From positions 13,605,871 to 13,669,870 of the forward strand of contig CM067072.1 in the NCBI GenBank assembly GCA_033980235.1: DNA of 64,000 bases, in the 5' to 3' direction. The translations under genes were made by a program, and so were the position numbers. Positions 15,301 to 30,300 of this stretch are shown here, in pieces; within the stretch, counting starts at the first letter, position 1; every line of letters begins with the position of its first letter. The stretch is from Diadema setosum. Its lineage: Eukaryota > Echinodermata > Echinoidea > Diadematoida > Diadematidae. The notes under the pieces were generated by a model that ran no database searches, was not told where the DNA came from, and was given only the letters and a program-made list of their open reading frames with translations.

Positions 15301-18300
15301 CGTTTAATATGATGAAAATTGGTTTTGAAATGGCTGAGATATCCAAATAAATTGATATCACTAAAAGGTGGGACCCACCTTTTATTACGATCGCTCTGTT
15401 TTATTTTGTTTTTGGACATCTCAGCTATTTTAAAATTGATTTTCATGAAATAAACTTTGAATTCCTCTTAGATTTTGTATGCTCTTTTCAACATTTGATA
15501 AAGTAGTTTCTAAGTATCTTCCATAAAGTTAAAAGCTGAATCCTCTTCTCAACCAATACTATACCATCTCTTTATGGTGGTCAATGTTCTAAGAGAGCAG
15601 GATTTGGAAGGAGGAGGAAAAAGAGATTCTTCGGTCCACTCACAGATGTAACCATTGATGATGGGTGCCTTGACCATCATGAGGATGAGCTTGTCCATGA
15701 CGATGTGGAGGAACTTGACCAGCGGCTCGGCCGTGGCGTGGCACAAGTTGCTGGTGCTGTTGACCAGCTCGGTCTCCATATTCTGGTCCCCGATGGAGCG
15801 AGGGATGCTCCCTTGCTCCACGGCATGACACAGGTTGAGGAAGCGGTCCACACAGGGATCCTGTGATTGGGGTGGGTGGGTGGGAGGAGGGGGGCAGGGG
15901 AGAAGTGGGGTAGTTTTGGTAGAAGAATGCTTTGTCACAACAAGACAAACTTACCAAGTAACTTACCCGCAAGTATCTGGGTCAACCCATGTAAATTATA
16001 CAATGTTGGTTCCAAGACACTTAACAAAAATCCTGAGATGGCTTTGCTGCCTGAGGTTTAACTTTACCTAGACTAAATGGATGGCAACTGGAAATGATAA
16101 AAACAATAGGGCCTATCTCAATTCACTCTGAACTTAAGGCATGCTTTTGTAATTGTTAAAATATGAAAGTATGAACTGGTAGCTATTCATTATCCTATAA
16201 AGGTAATGTTATATTGTACACATAAAGTCTTCATGAACGAATACACTTAGCCATTGCTTGCCGAGCGTATTAATTGCATTTGATTACGTTCCCCCCCCCA
16301 AAAAAAAAAAAAAAAAAAAAAATTGGCCCTAACATAGGTGGGAAGAATGCTTTGTCACAACAAGACAAACTTACCAAGTAACTTACCCGCAAGTATCTGG
16401 GTCAACCCATGTAAATTATACAATGTTGGTTCCAAGACACTTAACAAAAATCCTGAGATGGCTTTGCTGCCTGAGGTTTAACTTTACCTAGACTAAATGG
16501 ATGGCAACTGGAAATGATAAAAACAATAGGGCCTATCTCAATTCACTCTGAACTTAAGGCATGCTTTTGTAATTGTTAAAATATGAAAGTATGAACTGGT
16601 AGCTATTCATTATCCTATAAAGGTAATGTTATATTGTACACATAAAGTCTTCATGAACGAATACACTTAGCCATTGCTTGCCGAGCGTATTAATTGCATT
16701 TGATTACGTTCCCCCCCCCCAAAAAAAAAAAAAAAAAAAAAAAAATTGGCCCTAACATAGGTGGGCACACTCTTTCATCTGCTACCATTAGACGGTCACT
16801 CCACGGCAGCATTACAAAAGGGACCAACAGGATTGTGCTGTCGGTGTTAATTGATGGTTGTTTCAATGCACATGTGCTGATCAATGTAGAAGGCACACCA
16901 GTGGATGTGCTGATGGGTGAAAAGTAAAAGAGTAGCAGTTGAATTTCTAATGCAAAGAATAAACTTATAGCAGGCCTGCAAAAAAATTGCTGCTTCATTG
17001 AATTTTTAACAAGGACTCTCTCCCCCTTCCCCTGCTGAATGTCACATGACCCACCTGAGGATGAACAGATGAGGCTGCCTTGAGGGTGACATTGAAGAGC
17101 TGCCGGTGGCCGTCCACCCACTTCATACCCGGAAGCTGGACCTGGGGTGGGGTCAAGGAAGATGATTTGATCTTAGCACATTCATTTACCGTTGTAAGTT
17201 GTAATTCATCAGATGTATTTATAGGCCTAGAATGAAGACTAGTCTGATAAGAGGCGTGGCTTGAGCAGGAATGCAGACACATGTTAATTTGTTATTTCTA
17301 TGATACTGCCATGGGCAGTAAATTGTACTGAATCAAGTGTCAACATAAACAATTTTTTTTTTTTGTGAAGAGCATTTATCTTATAAATCCTATCAAATAA
17401 CACTCTTGTTGAAACTGATTTTCCATATGTGATCCTTTTTTTGGTGATAATCTCATCTTTTATTTTTTTCACTTCTGATTTTTTTTTTTTTTTTTTTTGC
17501 TGTATGAAGAAGACATGGTATAACTCCACTTCTGCATCCTACTGGTGGCCATTCTGTCTTTGAATAATTGTATACATACCTGCACATTGCATCTGAGGCA
17601 TATAATACATGTGTGTATATAATCTAATTTTCACTTACAATAAGATAAAGAATATATACATCTATCCCTTGCTAATCACGACGGCAAAAATATATTGCGC
17701 AGTTGTTTGCTGGAGGAACAGTGCCCTTGCTTTTGAGCAGCATCACTGCAAAAAGTCCTCCCAACATTTGTGTGCTAAAATGTTGGCTACAGTTCTGTCA
17801 AAATTTATGCATCAACGCAAGAGTGAACTAAAAAAAGAAAAGAATATCATCCATTTACATGCAACCCAGTAGTATGAATAAAACCTTTTAGAGTACAGGT
17901 AAATGCGGCGTAAGTCAGTTCAACTAATTTATGAGATCATGTGCAAAGAGAAAGATGAGAATACACGTGTTTGTGTGTTTGTTTGTTTGTTTGTGTGTAT
18001 GTATGTACACATCAAAACAAAAACACACATGGCATTGAAAAAAAACTCAGAAAAAAGAGCATACACATTGAAGAATGAGAAAAAGGTATACTGAGACCGA
18101 AGATTAGACATGAAACGGCGAAGGGAAAACACACAAAAGAGAAACAGACAAATCATTAACAATTGTTAGCATTTCACATTTAACCCATGTACAGAGGATA
18201 AAAAAGAACAGGATGATTACAAGAGGATGAGTATGAATAAAAAGGCAGGAGCACATATGAATGCAGAAGGAGGGAGAAAAATGTCATGCTGAACACAGAG

Positions 18301-21300
18301 AGAGACACACACATTTTAATGACCCACATCATGTATTATATATCAATATATTTCTTTAAATACTATATTTTGAAATATATACTATATTTCTATATATCAA
18401 ATGGCCTACATAAATACTGCTCAGTGATTGGTCATAAAGTAATCATGTGACTAATGAAGTAAAGATAAAATCTGTTATGTTGCCCGCAGTGAGGTAGTGT
18501 CAGATAAATATAATTTGACCGGCTGCTGACGGGGCTAGAACGAAAGAATAATGCACATTTATGTAGACCATAAACGTGTAACATAACACATACTGTCTTG
18601 TCAATGGTTGTTATACAACACTTGACAGTCCCTTGGGAGCTTATTTTTATAATTTTTGTATTTTTTATAATATCATCTCTCAGTGCTGTGTGCTTTGGGA
18701 AAATATAATCTCTTGGGGGAATATAACTCCCACAGGGATGTTAAGTGTTATATTACCCCACTAAACAGGCAATATCTGTATAATATGGTATGTGTTCAGA
18801 TTACCGGACATGGTGATGATATTGCTTTTCGTTATCATATCATAAATACATATTTTGTGGTGGTAAATATGTGGTATACAAGCTCTTCAAAGGGTACATG
18901 TATATACTACTCCCATGACACCACAAATACCACGGGCTACATAAAAATAGGATACAATTGTAATTTGATGTGCATGTACATGTATACTTCGAGGAGCAGT
19001 CAACATACATGGCAGACCAGCACAAAAATGTCCTTGCAAATGGAGGCTACTGAATTACAATGCAGTTTCATGAAATTCCCCAAAGTTCAAAATGCAAAAT
19101 GGTGACTAATTATGTGTTACATAGTGGATGAGTAAAACAATCAACACACACAACCTAAAATCAAACCCATACCACATTGTCTGTGGCATTCATGTTGTAA
19201 AACAATTTACTAACAGTGTTGTTCCCAGTACCGAAATTTCTCTTGTAAAACAGTAATCTACTCATCAAGTTAGACTCTTATTCTACTGATCTGATCTAAA
19301 ATGATGTTTCTAAGACTGCTAAACAATCACACACCGAACCCCAAGGCATTTTTGTCAATTTGTAACTAGCTAGACTTGTCTAACTTTTATCAAAATTGCA
19401 ATATTTACGTCAAATTTACTTTGGTAGCACTACATTCAATATTCATGGAAAAAAAAAAAAGGAACAAAATGTCCCAGCATGCAATTTACATACACATATG
19501 TATAAGTCATGGGTACATAAACTCATCACTGTGATATTTTATTACATGGACTGTTATGTAAATATTTGTTAAATTCCAGCTAACAATCTACACACTTTTA
19601 CAGTAATATATGAATTATGGAAATAATCTAATTGATTATTTTAGTTGTAAGATTTTTTTCTAAATGAAAATTCTGTCTGTTACAGGTTACTACCTAGATA
19701 GTCCTTCTCTGTGTTGTGTTTAAAAAAGATAAACCGATGGCAATCCAAGCTGACAACTACCTTACAGCAGTTCTAACTTGCTTCAGCTAAGTAACTGTGG
19801 ATGGATGTTATTCTGGACACTCAACATACAATCTTGCTCTTCTGCTACTAAAGCAGGAGGTCACTACTAATGATCTCAACTTTCCTGCAACCAGGCATCT
19901 GTACTGATACAGAAGACTTTTGCTTGTTGGGAGAAAGTATAGCTACGGGTAACAACAAAATGATTAAGCTTCAACTACCCTTTATATTTGACTGGAGGGA
20001 ATCATCCTAGCTTGAGAAAGTCCTTAGTAGTGGACAAAAGCTAGCCATTCACATACAAAGGCTGGTTGAAGCTTAATTTTGCTGTTGTTAGGTATCTGTA
20101 CGGTTTGGATCATTATTCATGCTGGGTTCTATGAAGCATGAAATATATGTTTGGTATGGGGGGGGGGGGAGGGAACAAGGATGGGGAACGGGAGGGGGAA
20201 AGGGGAGGCTCTACTGTTGGGTTTCCACATGACAGTGGTCATCATGCATAGAATACCATCACAGGCCTGTACATCAGGCAATGTTTGACCGTGATACACA
20301 AAGCTATGGAGAACTAATGTATACAAATATCATGAACTGGGATGCTCTTCTATCGGTGGAACTTGACCAGGGGACAGGAAGGGAAAGGGGGAATGGTCAA
20401 TGGGTAACCACTGGTCAGTTGCTTGAAATAAAGGTAACATAACATTCTACCACCATACATGAAGCAAGGGAGAACTGTACATATTGTATGTCATGGACTG
20501 GAAGGCTGTTCTGTGGAGCTTGACCAGGGGAAGGGAAGGGACAGGGAATGGTCAAGGGCAGTCACTGGTCAGTTGTTTTTACGATGAATGACCATGGAAG
20601 AATTGAATGTACTCACACTGTAAAGCTGCATGTATGTATGTATGGGGGCAGGGCAGATCCCATACAGGAGCAATGTGAGAAATCGGATTGAAGCGATGGG
20701 AAATATGTCAAAGCAACATACAATGTAATGCTGTCACTAACAACTTGCATCCACTATTCTTCAAGTGTAGAATTAGGTTTTCCTCTTGCAAAACATCACT
20801 ATCACAGTTTACTCAACCTACAGTAGCAATCACTGCAATCTATGCAGATACTTCTGATCACTTTTTTTCGCAAACATCTAACTTAGAGCACAGCTAGCTT
20901 AATACAAAGTTCAGAAAAGTTGATAGCTGAACCACCTCAAATTGCTCAAAATATTCAAACATCCTTGGCATACAATGTTCATATTTCATGAACAGAAAAC
21001 ATCTGAAGGTTTCTTAAGGATCCATGTGTTAGCTATCCCAAACTGAGAAGTACTATATACTAGATCATGTCCATGTGGCTTTGCTGTGCTAATTGCTGTG
21101 AACAATTACAGGAGTGCAGATGCGTGAACCAGTACACCACTCTACAGCTCTACGAGATAACTACTATGCTAATCTTTGGCCAGAGAACACTGAACTGAGA
21201 ATGCCTGCTTGAAAGTTCTAGTGCTCGGCAAGTCAAATATTGGCCAAAGCGATATGCGCCTACAATCCCAGTTTCACACTGGAGAGCCGAGATAGCTTGC

Positions 21301-24300
21301 AGGGTTGCGCAATGTACTGGGCATAAGATCTATTCTACCATATATTTCCTTCATATAGCTTACAACACACCTGTAACAGACTATTAGAATGAAAAGATGA
21401 AATGCTTGAAATTCCCTGCACCATAATGCACAAGTATGGCATCCATACTTAGGACTAGTAGACAAGGCGATCTTAAGGCCCACTGTAATAACATATCCAC
21501 ACCCTGTGTGTCTGGGGCCCTCAAGTCATAGCAAGGCGAAGGATGCTACTAATTGGTGTGTGTTCTGATGCTATAGGGAAGATACCGACTCTATAAAGCA
21601 CGGCTGTCCACAATAATCCGTTGAAGACTAGACTGGAGTATTCTCGGGCTGGGGTGAATGGGAAATGCATGTTTCTGGAAAAGCAGTCTGTCTTCAACAG
21701 GTTAAAACAACAATAATCTGGAAGACTTCAGGGCGTTACGTGGAATACACAAATACTTGTGCGTTCCATGCATCTCAAAAAGGCAATAATAGTGCCAAAG
21801 TCATTAAGATTTTGTATTCTCTTTATCAGGAAATGAAGATACAATTTTTGTACATCTATTTTTTCACAGGAACTTGGAAGCTCTGCTGTTGAAATCAGAT
21901 GGAAGGTATAATTTTGGACCCCAGTAGTACTCTCCCTACCCCCCCCCCCCCCCCCCATTCAATAAAAAAAAAAAAAAATTGGATCTGGATGACAACTAGC
22001 CACTGTTAAACAGTGTTTGTGTCTACTATGTTCATTGAAAGCATTTTGTGTTCATTGAAAGCATTTTGTGTTCAAGGAATTCACATACAGCTGTACACAA
22101 AAAACGGAACTAGATATATGTTCAAAATGTAGTTGGCTATCCCAGTGTGAATACATAGCTAAAGGGAATGGTGTGAATGTGATATCTGATCATAATCTAA
22201 AACTCTGATCAAGGGTTGCAAGGAAATCTTACAGTAATCTGCCTACACATGATATGAATGTAACTCTAGGATGCAAGTCGACTGTAAAACCTTTCCCTTA
22301 CATGCTAAATGAAGTGTCTACATCATTTCTAAGTAGTAACTTGCTGGAGATGGAAGCTTCACGTACAAGCTGTACATATTCCAAAGCCACTTCTGATTAA
22401 TGCTATTAACATGGCCCGAGATATAGTACGGCACACCAATGCATACAATTAGATGTGGCGATAAACACTATGGATTCCCACACATGATACACAAGGTGCA
22501 TGTTTTTCATACATGGGAATGGTATAAAGCCACTGAACACACATTAAGTTTTTTTTAGCATGATCACAAAGTCGCAGTTACTAACTTGTTCGTTCGCCGG
22601 CGCCTTTTTCTACAAGAAACAAAAATTAAACACGTAGGGACAGAGACACACATGAAAAGTAACTCAAAAAGTAAATCAAACAGAAGACCAAAGACACAAT
22701 TAAACCAAAAACAAAACAGAAAAGAACAAATAAAGAAATAAAAAACAACAACAGTATATTCCAATTACCAGTGAGAAGTACTTGTATATTCGGGCATCAA
22801 AGAAAAAGGAACCTAATATTTTACTTCCCCAAATGAATACAACGCAAATCAAACATGGGACTTTTAACAGCTACACACTATTAAAACACCATGGAATGGA
22901 TATCTTGTTTTAAACACAACTGAGGACAAGTACGCACCCATTAAACCTGATGATTTATAAAGCAGATTTGTTACAAAAGTAGGTTTGTGCTATCTGTGAT
23001 AGACTCTATCTACTGATGGTCACTAATACCTCATTACCTTCTGAAATGACAAATTTTCTATCAGTCCATTGAACTTAATATAAATGAAAAACCAAAAAAT
23101 CAAACCTTAAACACACTTCTTTTCAAACATTGATGATAAATGTGTGTCCCCACCTTTGTGCTTTTTGTTTGCTTGTTTTTTTTTCTCTGACTGGCTTACT
23201 TTCAATAATTACCCTTGCTGGTGTTGACAATTTTCGGCTTTTGAACTGAATAGACACAAATTGCACAAGAATGAAAGGGCACAAAAAAGAAATGACAAAA
23301 TCACAAACAAACACACTTTAATGCTGACTGTATCAACAATTAGCCACTTAATTTCTGTCCGAAGTCTAAGGGGGAGCGAATTTGAAGAGCAAAATCATTG
23401 CTTCCTGTCTGTGAGGTTCAACTATGTTCTGAGTTCCACCAAGAATAATGTAATTTGCGTTATATGAACATAACTCTTCTCAAAGGATATACATACTGTA
23501 TATTCGTGAGCCACAACTTTATCTTGAAAAATACAGAAAAAACTAGAAATGTCGCTTTGGCGACTGGTATGCCTCCGCCATAATGCATTATTTTCCCAAT
23601 AGGTCTAGATAGTACATGTGGACACTGTGTGATTACATTTCCACAAAATTGGCAAAATATTGGAATGACAAGTTTGTCACAAATGTGTTGAATGTTCACC
23701 TTCCTTGACGTAGGTTTAATTGGATGAATAAGAGAGCATGTATCTAGGGATTTAAGGACTTTAACTTGACTTTGACCCATTCATACATTTAGGCATTGAG
23801 TAATTTTCAAGGTACAGGTGTGGAGAAAAAGTGCAATTTCTGAATTGAATAGTAAATTGTTACCATTTTCATCTGGCCCTTGACCCTAAAATTCATAAGA
23901 TAATTACTTTCAGGTAGAACATGCATAATATGTACTAAGTTTCAAGGTAACCTGAGCCACTTCCAAGATATGGAGGAAAAAGATAGTTCAGCACTTTCAC
24001 TTGATCTTTGACCTTTTGACCTTTGAGGCAAAAAGAGAAAAAAAAAACTTTCCAGAGAATTTCTATTAGGTTACACATGCATACACCAAGTGTAAAAAAA
24101 TAACCCTGCTGGCATTGCATAAATATGAGGGTAATAGTAAAATTTTGAAGTGTTGCACTTGACCTTTGACCCCTGACCTTTGACCCCATGAACCCTACAT
24201 TCTCTAGATAATCACTTCCAGTCAGTACATGTATATACTATGTTCCACGAAGATACCTTGAACAATTTGCCAAGGTACGGAGAAAAAAAAGAAGTTTTAA

Positions 24301-27300
24301 TATTTTTACTTGACCTTTTGACCTTTGACCTTTGACTTCATGATCCAAACTTTCACCAGAGAATCTTAATTGGGTAATACATGTATACACTAAGTTTCAA
24401 GAAAATCTCTTCAGGCATTCAATAGATATGGTGGAAATAGTGAAATTTTATGTATTTGACCCTGACCTTTTGACCTTTGACCTCATGACCCAAACTTTCA
24501 CCAGAGAATCTTAATTGGGTAATACATGTATACACTAAGTTTCAAGAAAATATCTTCAGGCATTCAATAGATATGTTGGAAATAGTGACATTTTATGTAT
24601 TTGACCTTGACCTTTTGACCTTTGACCTTGAGCATGTGCACCCAAAAGTTGATAGGCACAACTTCACCCCCTAATACACATACATGCCAAGTTTCATTAG
24701 GATACCTCAACAGGTTTCGATAGTTACCTTGTCCACAAAATTCATTACGGACGGACGGAAGGACGGACGGACGGACGGACGGACGGAAGGACGGACGGAC
24801 GGACGGACGGACAACCCGAAAACATAATGCCTCCGGCACCACTTCGTGGCGGAGGCATAAAAAAACCCACACCTTAAGTGGGCAACTAGCAGATTTAGCA
24901 GAACGTACATGACGCAAATCGAAATGATAAGATGACTGTCTGCATGTACAGTTTGTATCTCCTGAGGGTGAGATATTCTCTGAAATTTCATGTCAAAACG
25001 AACATTGGGGGAAAAAATAATCTTACATTCTTGGTAATTGCAGCTTACGGGAAAGGGTTAATGGAGGTATGTGACTTTAAGTGCGTTTTACTTACGTCAG
25101 GCGAGAGCATGAAGTAGTTGGGCGGTGGCCTCTCCATGGAAACGGGAAGACTGAACTCTCCCGTCTGTAGCCTGCCGTCCCTCAACAGAGGGAGCCACTG
25201 TGAGAAGAGTCACCAGCAGAAAACGTGCCACTTGTGTTATCTCAAAATGCAATTCAAAAATTTGCCTCAAAGGTCCCTTCAATTCATTTGCGGATATTCT
25301 TATATCATCAGATATATCCTGTTGTAATACACTTACAATCTAATCTAATCTCTGCTTCATGGATAACTTCAAAAATAAATATATGAATAAAAAATTTCAT
25401 ACACAAATAAACAAACATTCACATGGATAAAAAATCAATCAATTCTACGGCAGCTGTAGTCACACTGGCAAAAGATTGCAAAGTTAAAGATCAGGAAGTC
25501 TAAGATATCAAACTTCCCACTCAAACTAGAGGATATTTCCTGGACCCCCACCAATCTTCTTGATCTTTGAGGAGTGTGAATGCTAGCAATTGAACTTTGC
25601 GAAGTTTGTCATGTGACCAGTCCACCACCTGTTTGCGGTGGTACCTCCGAAGTGCGTGGTCATTGTGATGTACAGGTGTGCATTGTTACGTCACAATCAC
25701 CAGCTGCCAGACAGTATGCTCTTTCTTCTTTCTTGTGCACGCGCACCAGTGATCCACACTCCGAGAACTTTAAAGGGAAGGTAAACCCAAAGAGCAATGT
25801 GGATTGAGTGAAAGCAGCAACATTAGTAGAACACATCAGTGAAAGTTTGAGGAAAATCGGACAATCGATAGAAAAGTTATGAATTTTTAAAGTTTTTGTG
25901 TTGGAACCACTGGATAAGGAGACTACTAGAGGTTATGACGTATGAGTGGACCACAGCACAAAGAAATATAAAGAAAATTCAACAAAATTTCACTTTTCTA
26001 GCATTATGAAAGAGCACTTGAATGACCGCTTTCAGAAAGCAGGGGGAATAATTGCTACCCTTAACATATGTCAGTATCAAGTTGATGGAATTTGTAATTT
26101 TCATGAAAAATGAATTTTTGTTGAATTTTCTTTATATTTTCTTTATATTGCTGTCCACTCATACGTCATAACCTCTAGCAGTCTCCTCAACCAGCGGTTC
26201 CAACACCAAAACTTTAAAAAATTCATAACTTTTGCATCGATTGTCCGATTTTCCTCAAACTTTCACTGATGTGTTCTACTAATGTTGCTGCTTTCACTCA
26301 ATCCACATTGCTCTTTGGGTTTGCGTTCCCTTTAATATAACACTGAGAAATTTTGGTGCCAGTGTGGACAGACGACCAAAGATTGCAAAGACTTCGCAAT
26401 CTTTTGCCAGTGTGACCACAGCTAGTGATTTGTTGAATATTTTTGTTCATTCTTTCAGTCTGTCCACTTCATGTTTTAAGATATTTTGCCTTGCAAGAAA
26501 TAAATAGCGCATAATTTCAATTTTCAATTTGGCATTATGGAAATGAGCATCTTACATAATACACCACCTTCTGCACCAATAAAATATTTCAAACATCAAG
26601 AAAGACTTCTCTAAAAACCATCACTCCTATAATCGGAAAAACATGACCCCTAGAAATATTAACGGGACTGTACAGTACTGGTTGAGGTGGGGATTCATGT
26701 TTTGAACATTCCGAAGTGAGGTAATGAGAAACCTCTAATGAAATATGAAAGAGCATGTAATTTTAAGGAGGATTCAACGTTTATTTGATGAAAATTGGTT
26801 TTCAAATGGCCGAGATATCCAAAAAAATGATAATAATAAAAGACTACAGGCCACGCCTTTCATTAGGATCTCTTTGTTTCACCTTGTGTTTGGATATCTC
26901 AGCCATTTCAAAACCGATTTTTATCAAATAAACTTTTGATACCCCTTAGAATTGCATGCTCTTTGACATTTCAAAGAGTGGTTTCTGAATTTCTCGCAAA
27001 ACGTTAAAAGCTAAATCCTCACCTTGACCAGAACTGTACACACCCTTTAATTTTGAGATGAATTTAGCCCAACTACAATCCGGTCACAAGAAGAAAGGTG
27101 GGGGGGGGGGGGAGCTCACCGAGTAACCGATAGGCGTTTCGATGGGCGTGACGTCCTGCTTGCGTTGGCAGGAAATGTGGTAAAAGGTGAAGAGGATGTG
27201 GTGGTGGTCTCGCATGTCTGCCGGCAGGCGAATCTTGATCTCCTCATAAAAGTCGGGCGACTTGTTGTGGTAGGTCACGGAGGTGTAGGCATGGCGGGCG

Positions 27301-30300
27301 TACTCCGGACCGCTCGATTTACCCATGATGCACTGCATATGGCAACAAGAAGGGTATTTAGCGTACACTCGGTCTAATTTCTATTTGGTCATGTGAAAAC
27401 ATCAAACTACAAAATCTTTTATGAGCAGGAGTATTTCCTTGGTGACATGATGTAATCACCTTGTTGATCATTTTTGTGACAGCATAGGGCATACAAACAA
27501 CTTTTGTGCAACATACTCCCAAACTCAACTCCTATTCTGAAGGGTCTATTTCAAATCAAAGACCCCCCAAAGGGTCAACAGAGTTCAGAAAAGGAAAGGT
27601 GAGAGAGTCAGAAAATAAATATATTCCATATCATCGCTGGGGCAGCAAGGCCTCATATCAACAAAATGTCAAATATTCAGGAGTGCCAAAAACATCGCAG
27701 CCAAAGCACTATATCAAATGAGATAGACTTTCCTTTGACATGCCGCGGTGGCTTCATTTTGGGGGTAAGACGAAAGCTAAGATTTGGACAGGACATAACT
27801 GATTATCTGACCATTAATCCAAAAAAGTCATTTTCATCAAAGTTTGAGATACAAGGTCTTGTAACCCTGGAGACGATATGCACCCTGTCTGCAAGAGAAG
27901 TGTGGATTCATGCAGGTATGAATTATTTATTGAATTCAACTTAAGCAACATGAGAAGCCATACATTTTGAACACAAATTTTATCTTTCAATAAAAGGGTG
28001 TTGAAGATTATATCCAGCACTTGGACGGACAAAGAGAGGCTGACAGACAAACATACCTCCATGCCACTCTGAAAGTCGTCTCCAGCCAAGAACTGGATCT
28101 TGACCGTGATGTTTCTGGCTGACCCCCCGCGGTTGGAGAAATTGAGGCTCCGAGGGTAGACAAACAGCAGATTCCTGTTGGAATATGATATCACAAAAGA
28201 TTGTACCAACATTTGCCCATTAGAAATGCAGAGTCCACATACTCTTCTGTCAATGACGTATCACAAACATCATCTACAGCTGACCACAAAGTCATTAGAC
28301 ATTGCACAAAGTCAACTATTCTCTGAATCTAAATAAGCAGAAACACAAGATAAACACTACATTCTTAGTGCTAAGTGTATCAAAATCAAAGGGATGAAGG
28401 GAGACAAAATTATAACATCGCATTATTACTTTCATCACATGGTATTCATTCTCCATTATATTGAGATGTTGACTCTACACTATTCAATCTTTTTGAAAGT
28501 TGCAATGAAAAATGAGGGTTCAGATTGGATTATAAGTTCTTGTTCTTGTCTTTGTAGATCCAAAATGAACACAATATTACGATGATGTGAAAAATTAAGG
28601 GTTTATGCACAAACAAATCTAAATTGCTCATATCTCAATTGAGTATATGAATATAAGAACGACCCAAGTCCATGGAAGATCATTTCGAGTAAACTGAAAA
28701 AAACTTCATATCTTTTTTATTTGTCCAATAATATTCTATTTAACTGTGATGGGAAGGCAACATTGTATATACAAATTAGAACATATATTATTATGACAAT
28801 TAACATTTACATTAATTGTGGAGAGGCCATTTTGTGTGGTGGACTTGGGTCGTTCTTTGATTCATATGGACTTGGGTCGTTCTTTGATTCATATACATGA
28901 TATTCTGCTATAGAGATGGGAGAAGGATGAGAGAGGGCGCTATTATATGAATGTAAGAATGACCCAAGTCCTTCATTCTTACATTAATATAAGATTTAAC
29001 TCATTCATTTCAGGCACTTCCGGGGGTAATTAGGATTTATCATTTACACACAAGATGAGTCCATGCATAAGCTACAATTTCCCATGTCAAACTAAATTTT
29101 GCCAAAAATTGGACTTGGGTCGTTCTTATATTCATATACTCAATTTTCTAATGCAATCAACCAAACATAGTCATAAATTTGTGTAAGAGCCCTTTTGATT
29201 TATAAACAAACTATAGTTTCTTCAGAACTAGGGTGTGTTTGTTTGTTTTTTCTCACCTGTAGACACTGTGGGGTACATAGACTTCTCTGGTGGGAAACTC
29301 TTGTATCTCCTTGGTGGGCCTGGTTCTGTTATCCGGGAAGGGTCTGACTTGGTAAAGGTCAGGGGTCAAACAGTATGCCGGGTGGTCCACTACGGGTGAG
29401 ATGTCCAGCCTCAGCGACCCTGTGGGGGTGGGGGGTAAGATGTATGCAAATTCCGTCATGGCTTCCTGTTTAGACATTCCATTTTTTTTACAGCCTCAGA
29501 GTGAAAATCCACAACAATGGTGACAATTATCAAACACCCTGGAATTTTTGGAGTATCATGTTACCACTCATACACAACAGCAACACACATGGAGAGTTAC
29601 AGATACAGCTGGAGTGAGGAAGTAAATAAAGGGGAATGAAAACCAAATACATCCAGGGTATGTGGATTGAGAAACTATTGAGAACTATCCACTGAACACT
29701 GAATCAGACAAGCTATTCAAGAGTTATGCATATTCACAGCTATTAAAAAGATATGCATCTTCAAAGTTTGGTATTACTATTATCATCACTGGATAAGATG
29801 ACTACAACGATTTGTCATGTCACAGTTGTAGGCTAACCATTTGAGAAAACTGCAAAGAATATTCCGCAAAATTGCATCTTTTTTGTAATGAAATGTACAC
29901 AGTGCTTCCACCTGTTACTGACATGTGGTGCAGGTATTATTATTCCCCCTTGCCTTCTGAAAGGGGTAAGCTAGGTACTTTTTCATTATGCCAGAGAAAT
30001 GGAAATATTATTCAATAATCTCACCTCGAATGCACTTAAGCCTCTTGAGGACGGTCGTCGGTCTCTTGAGGTCCGCCAAAAACTTGTACAGGTCTACATC
30101 GCTCAGTTTGTCTCCTTCCTGCAGAGATGCAAATTTATCATCCAATTACAATGCCAGCTTTCAAACCTTCAGTTTCTTCAATACACAGTCAACCTCACTT
30201 AGATCGAATCCAAAGGGACTGGAGAAAATTGTCTGACTTTCACATATTTTAACTTACTGAACATGCCATTATTTAGCAAGTCTGAATTTTTGCGAATCGG

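Larger units (their letters stand above)
17142..23542. other. left part of the 8-kb DOCK intron, no gene seen
   Basis: AT-rich, with low-complexity patches (T-run 17481-17499, GTTT units 17971-17993, G-run 20159-20169, C-run 21941-21956), a 21-bp direct repeat around CATTGAAAGCATTTTGTGTT (22029-22070), one MITE S copy and a local duplication. No coding exon is missing between exons 15 and 16. Confidence 0.6.
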
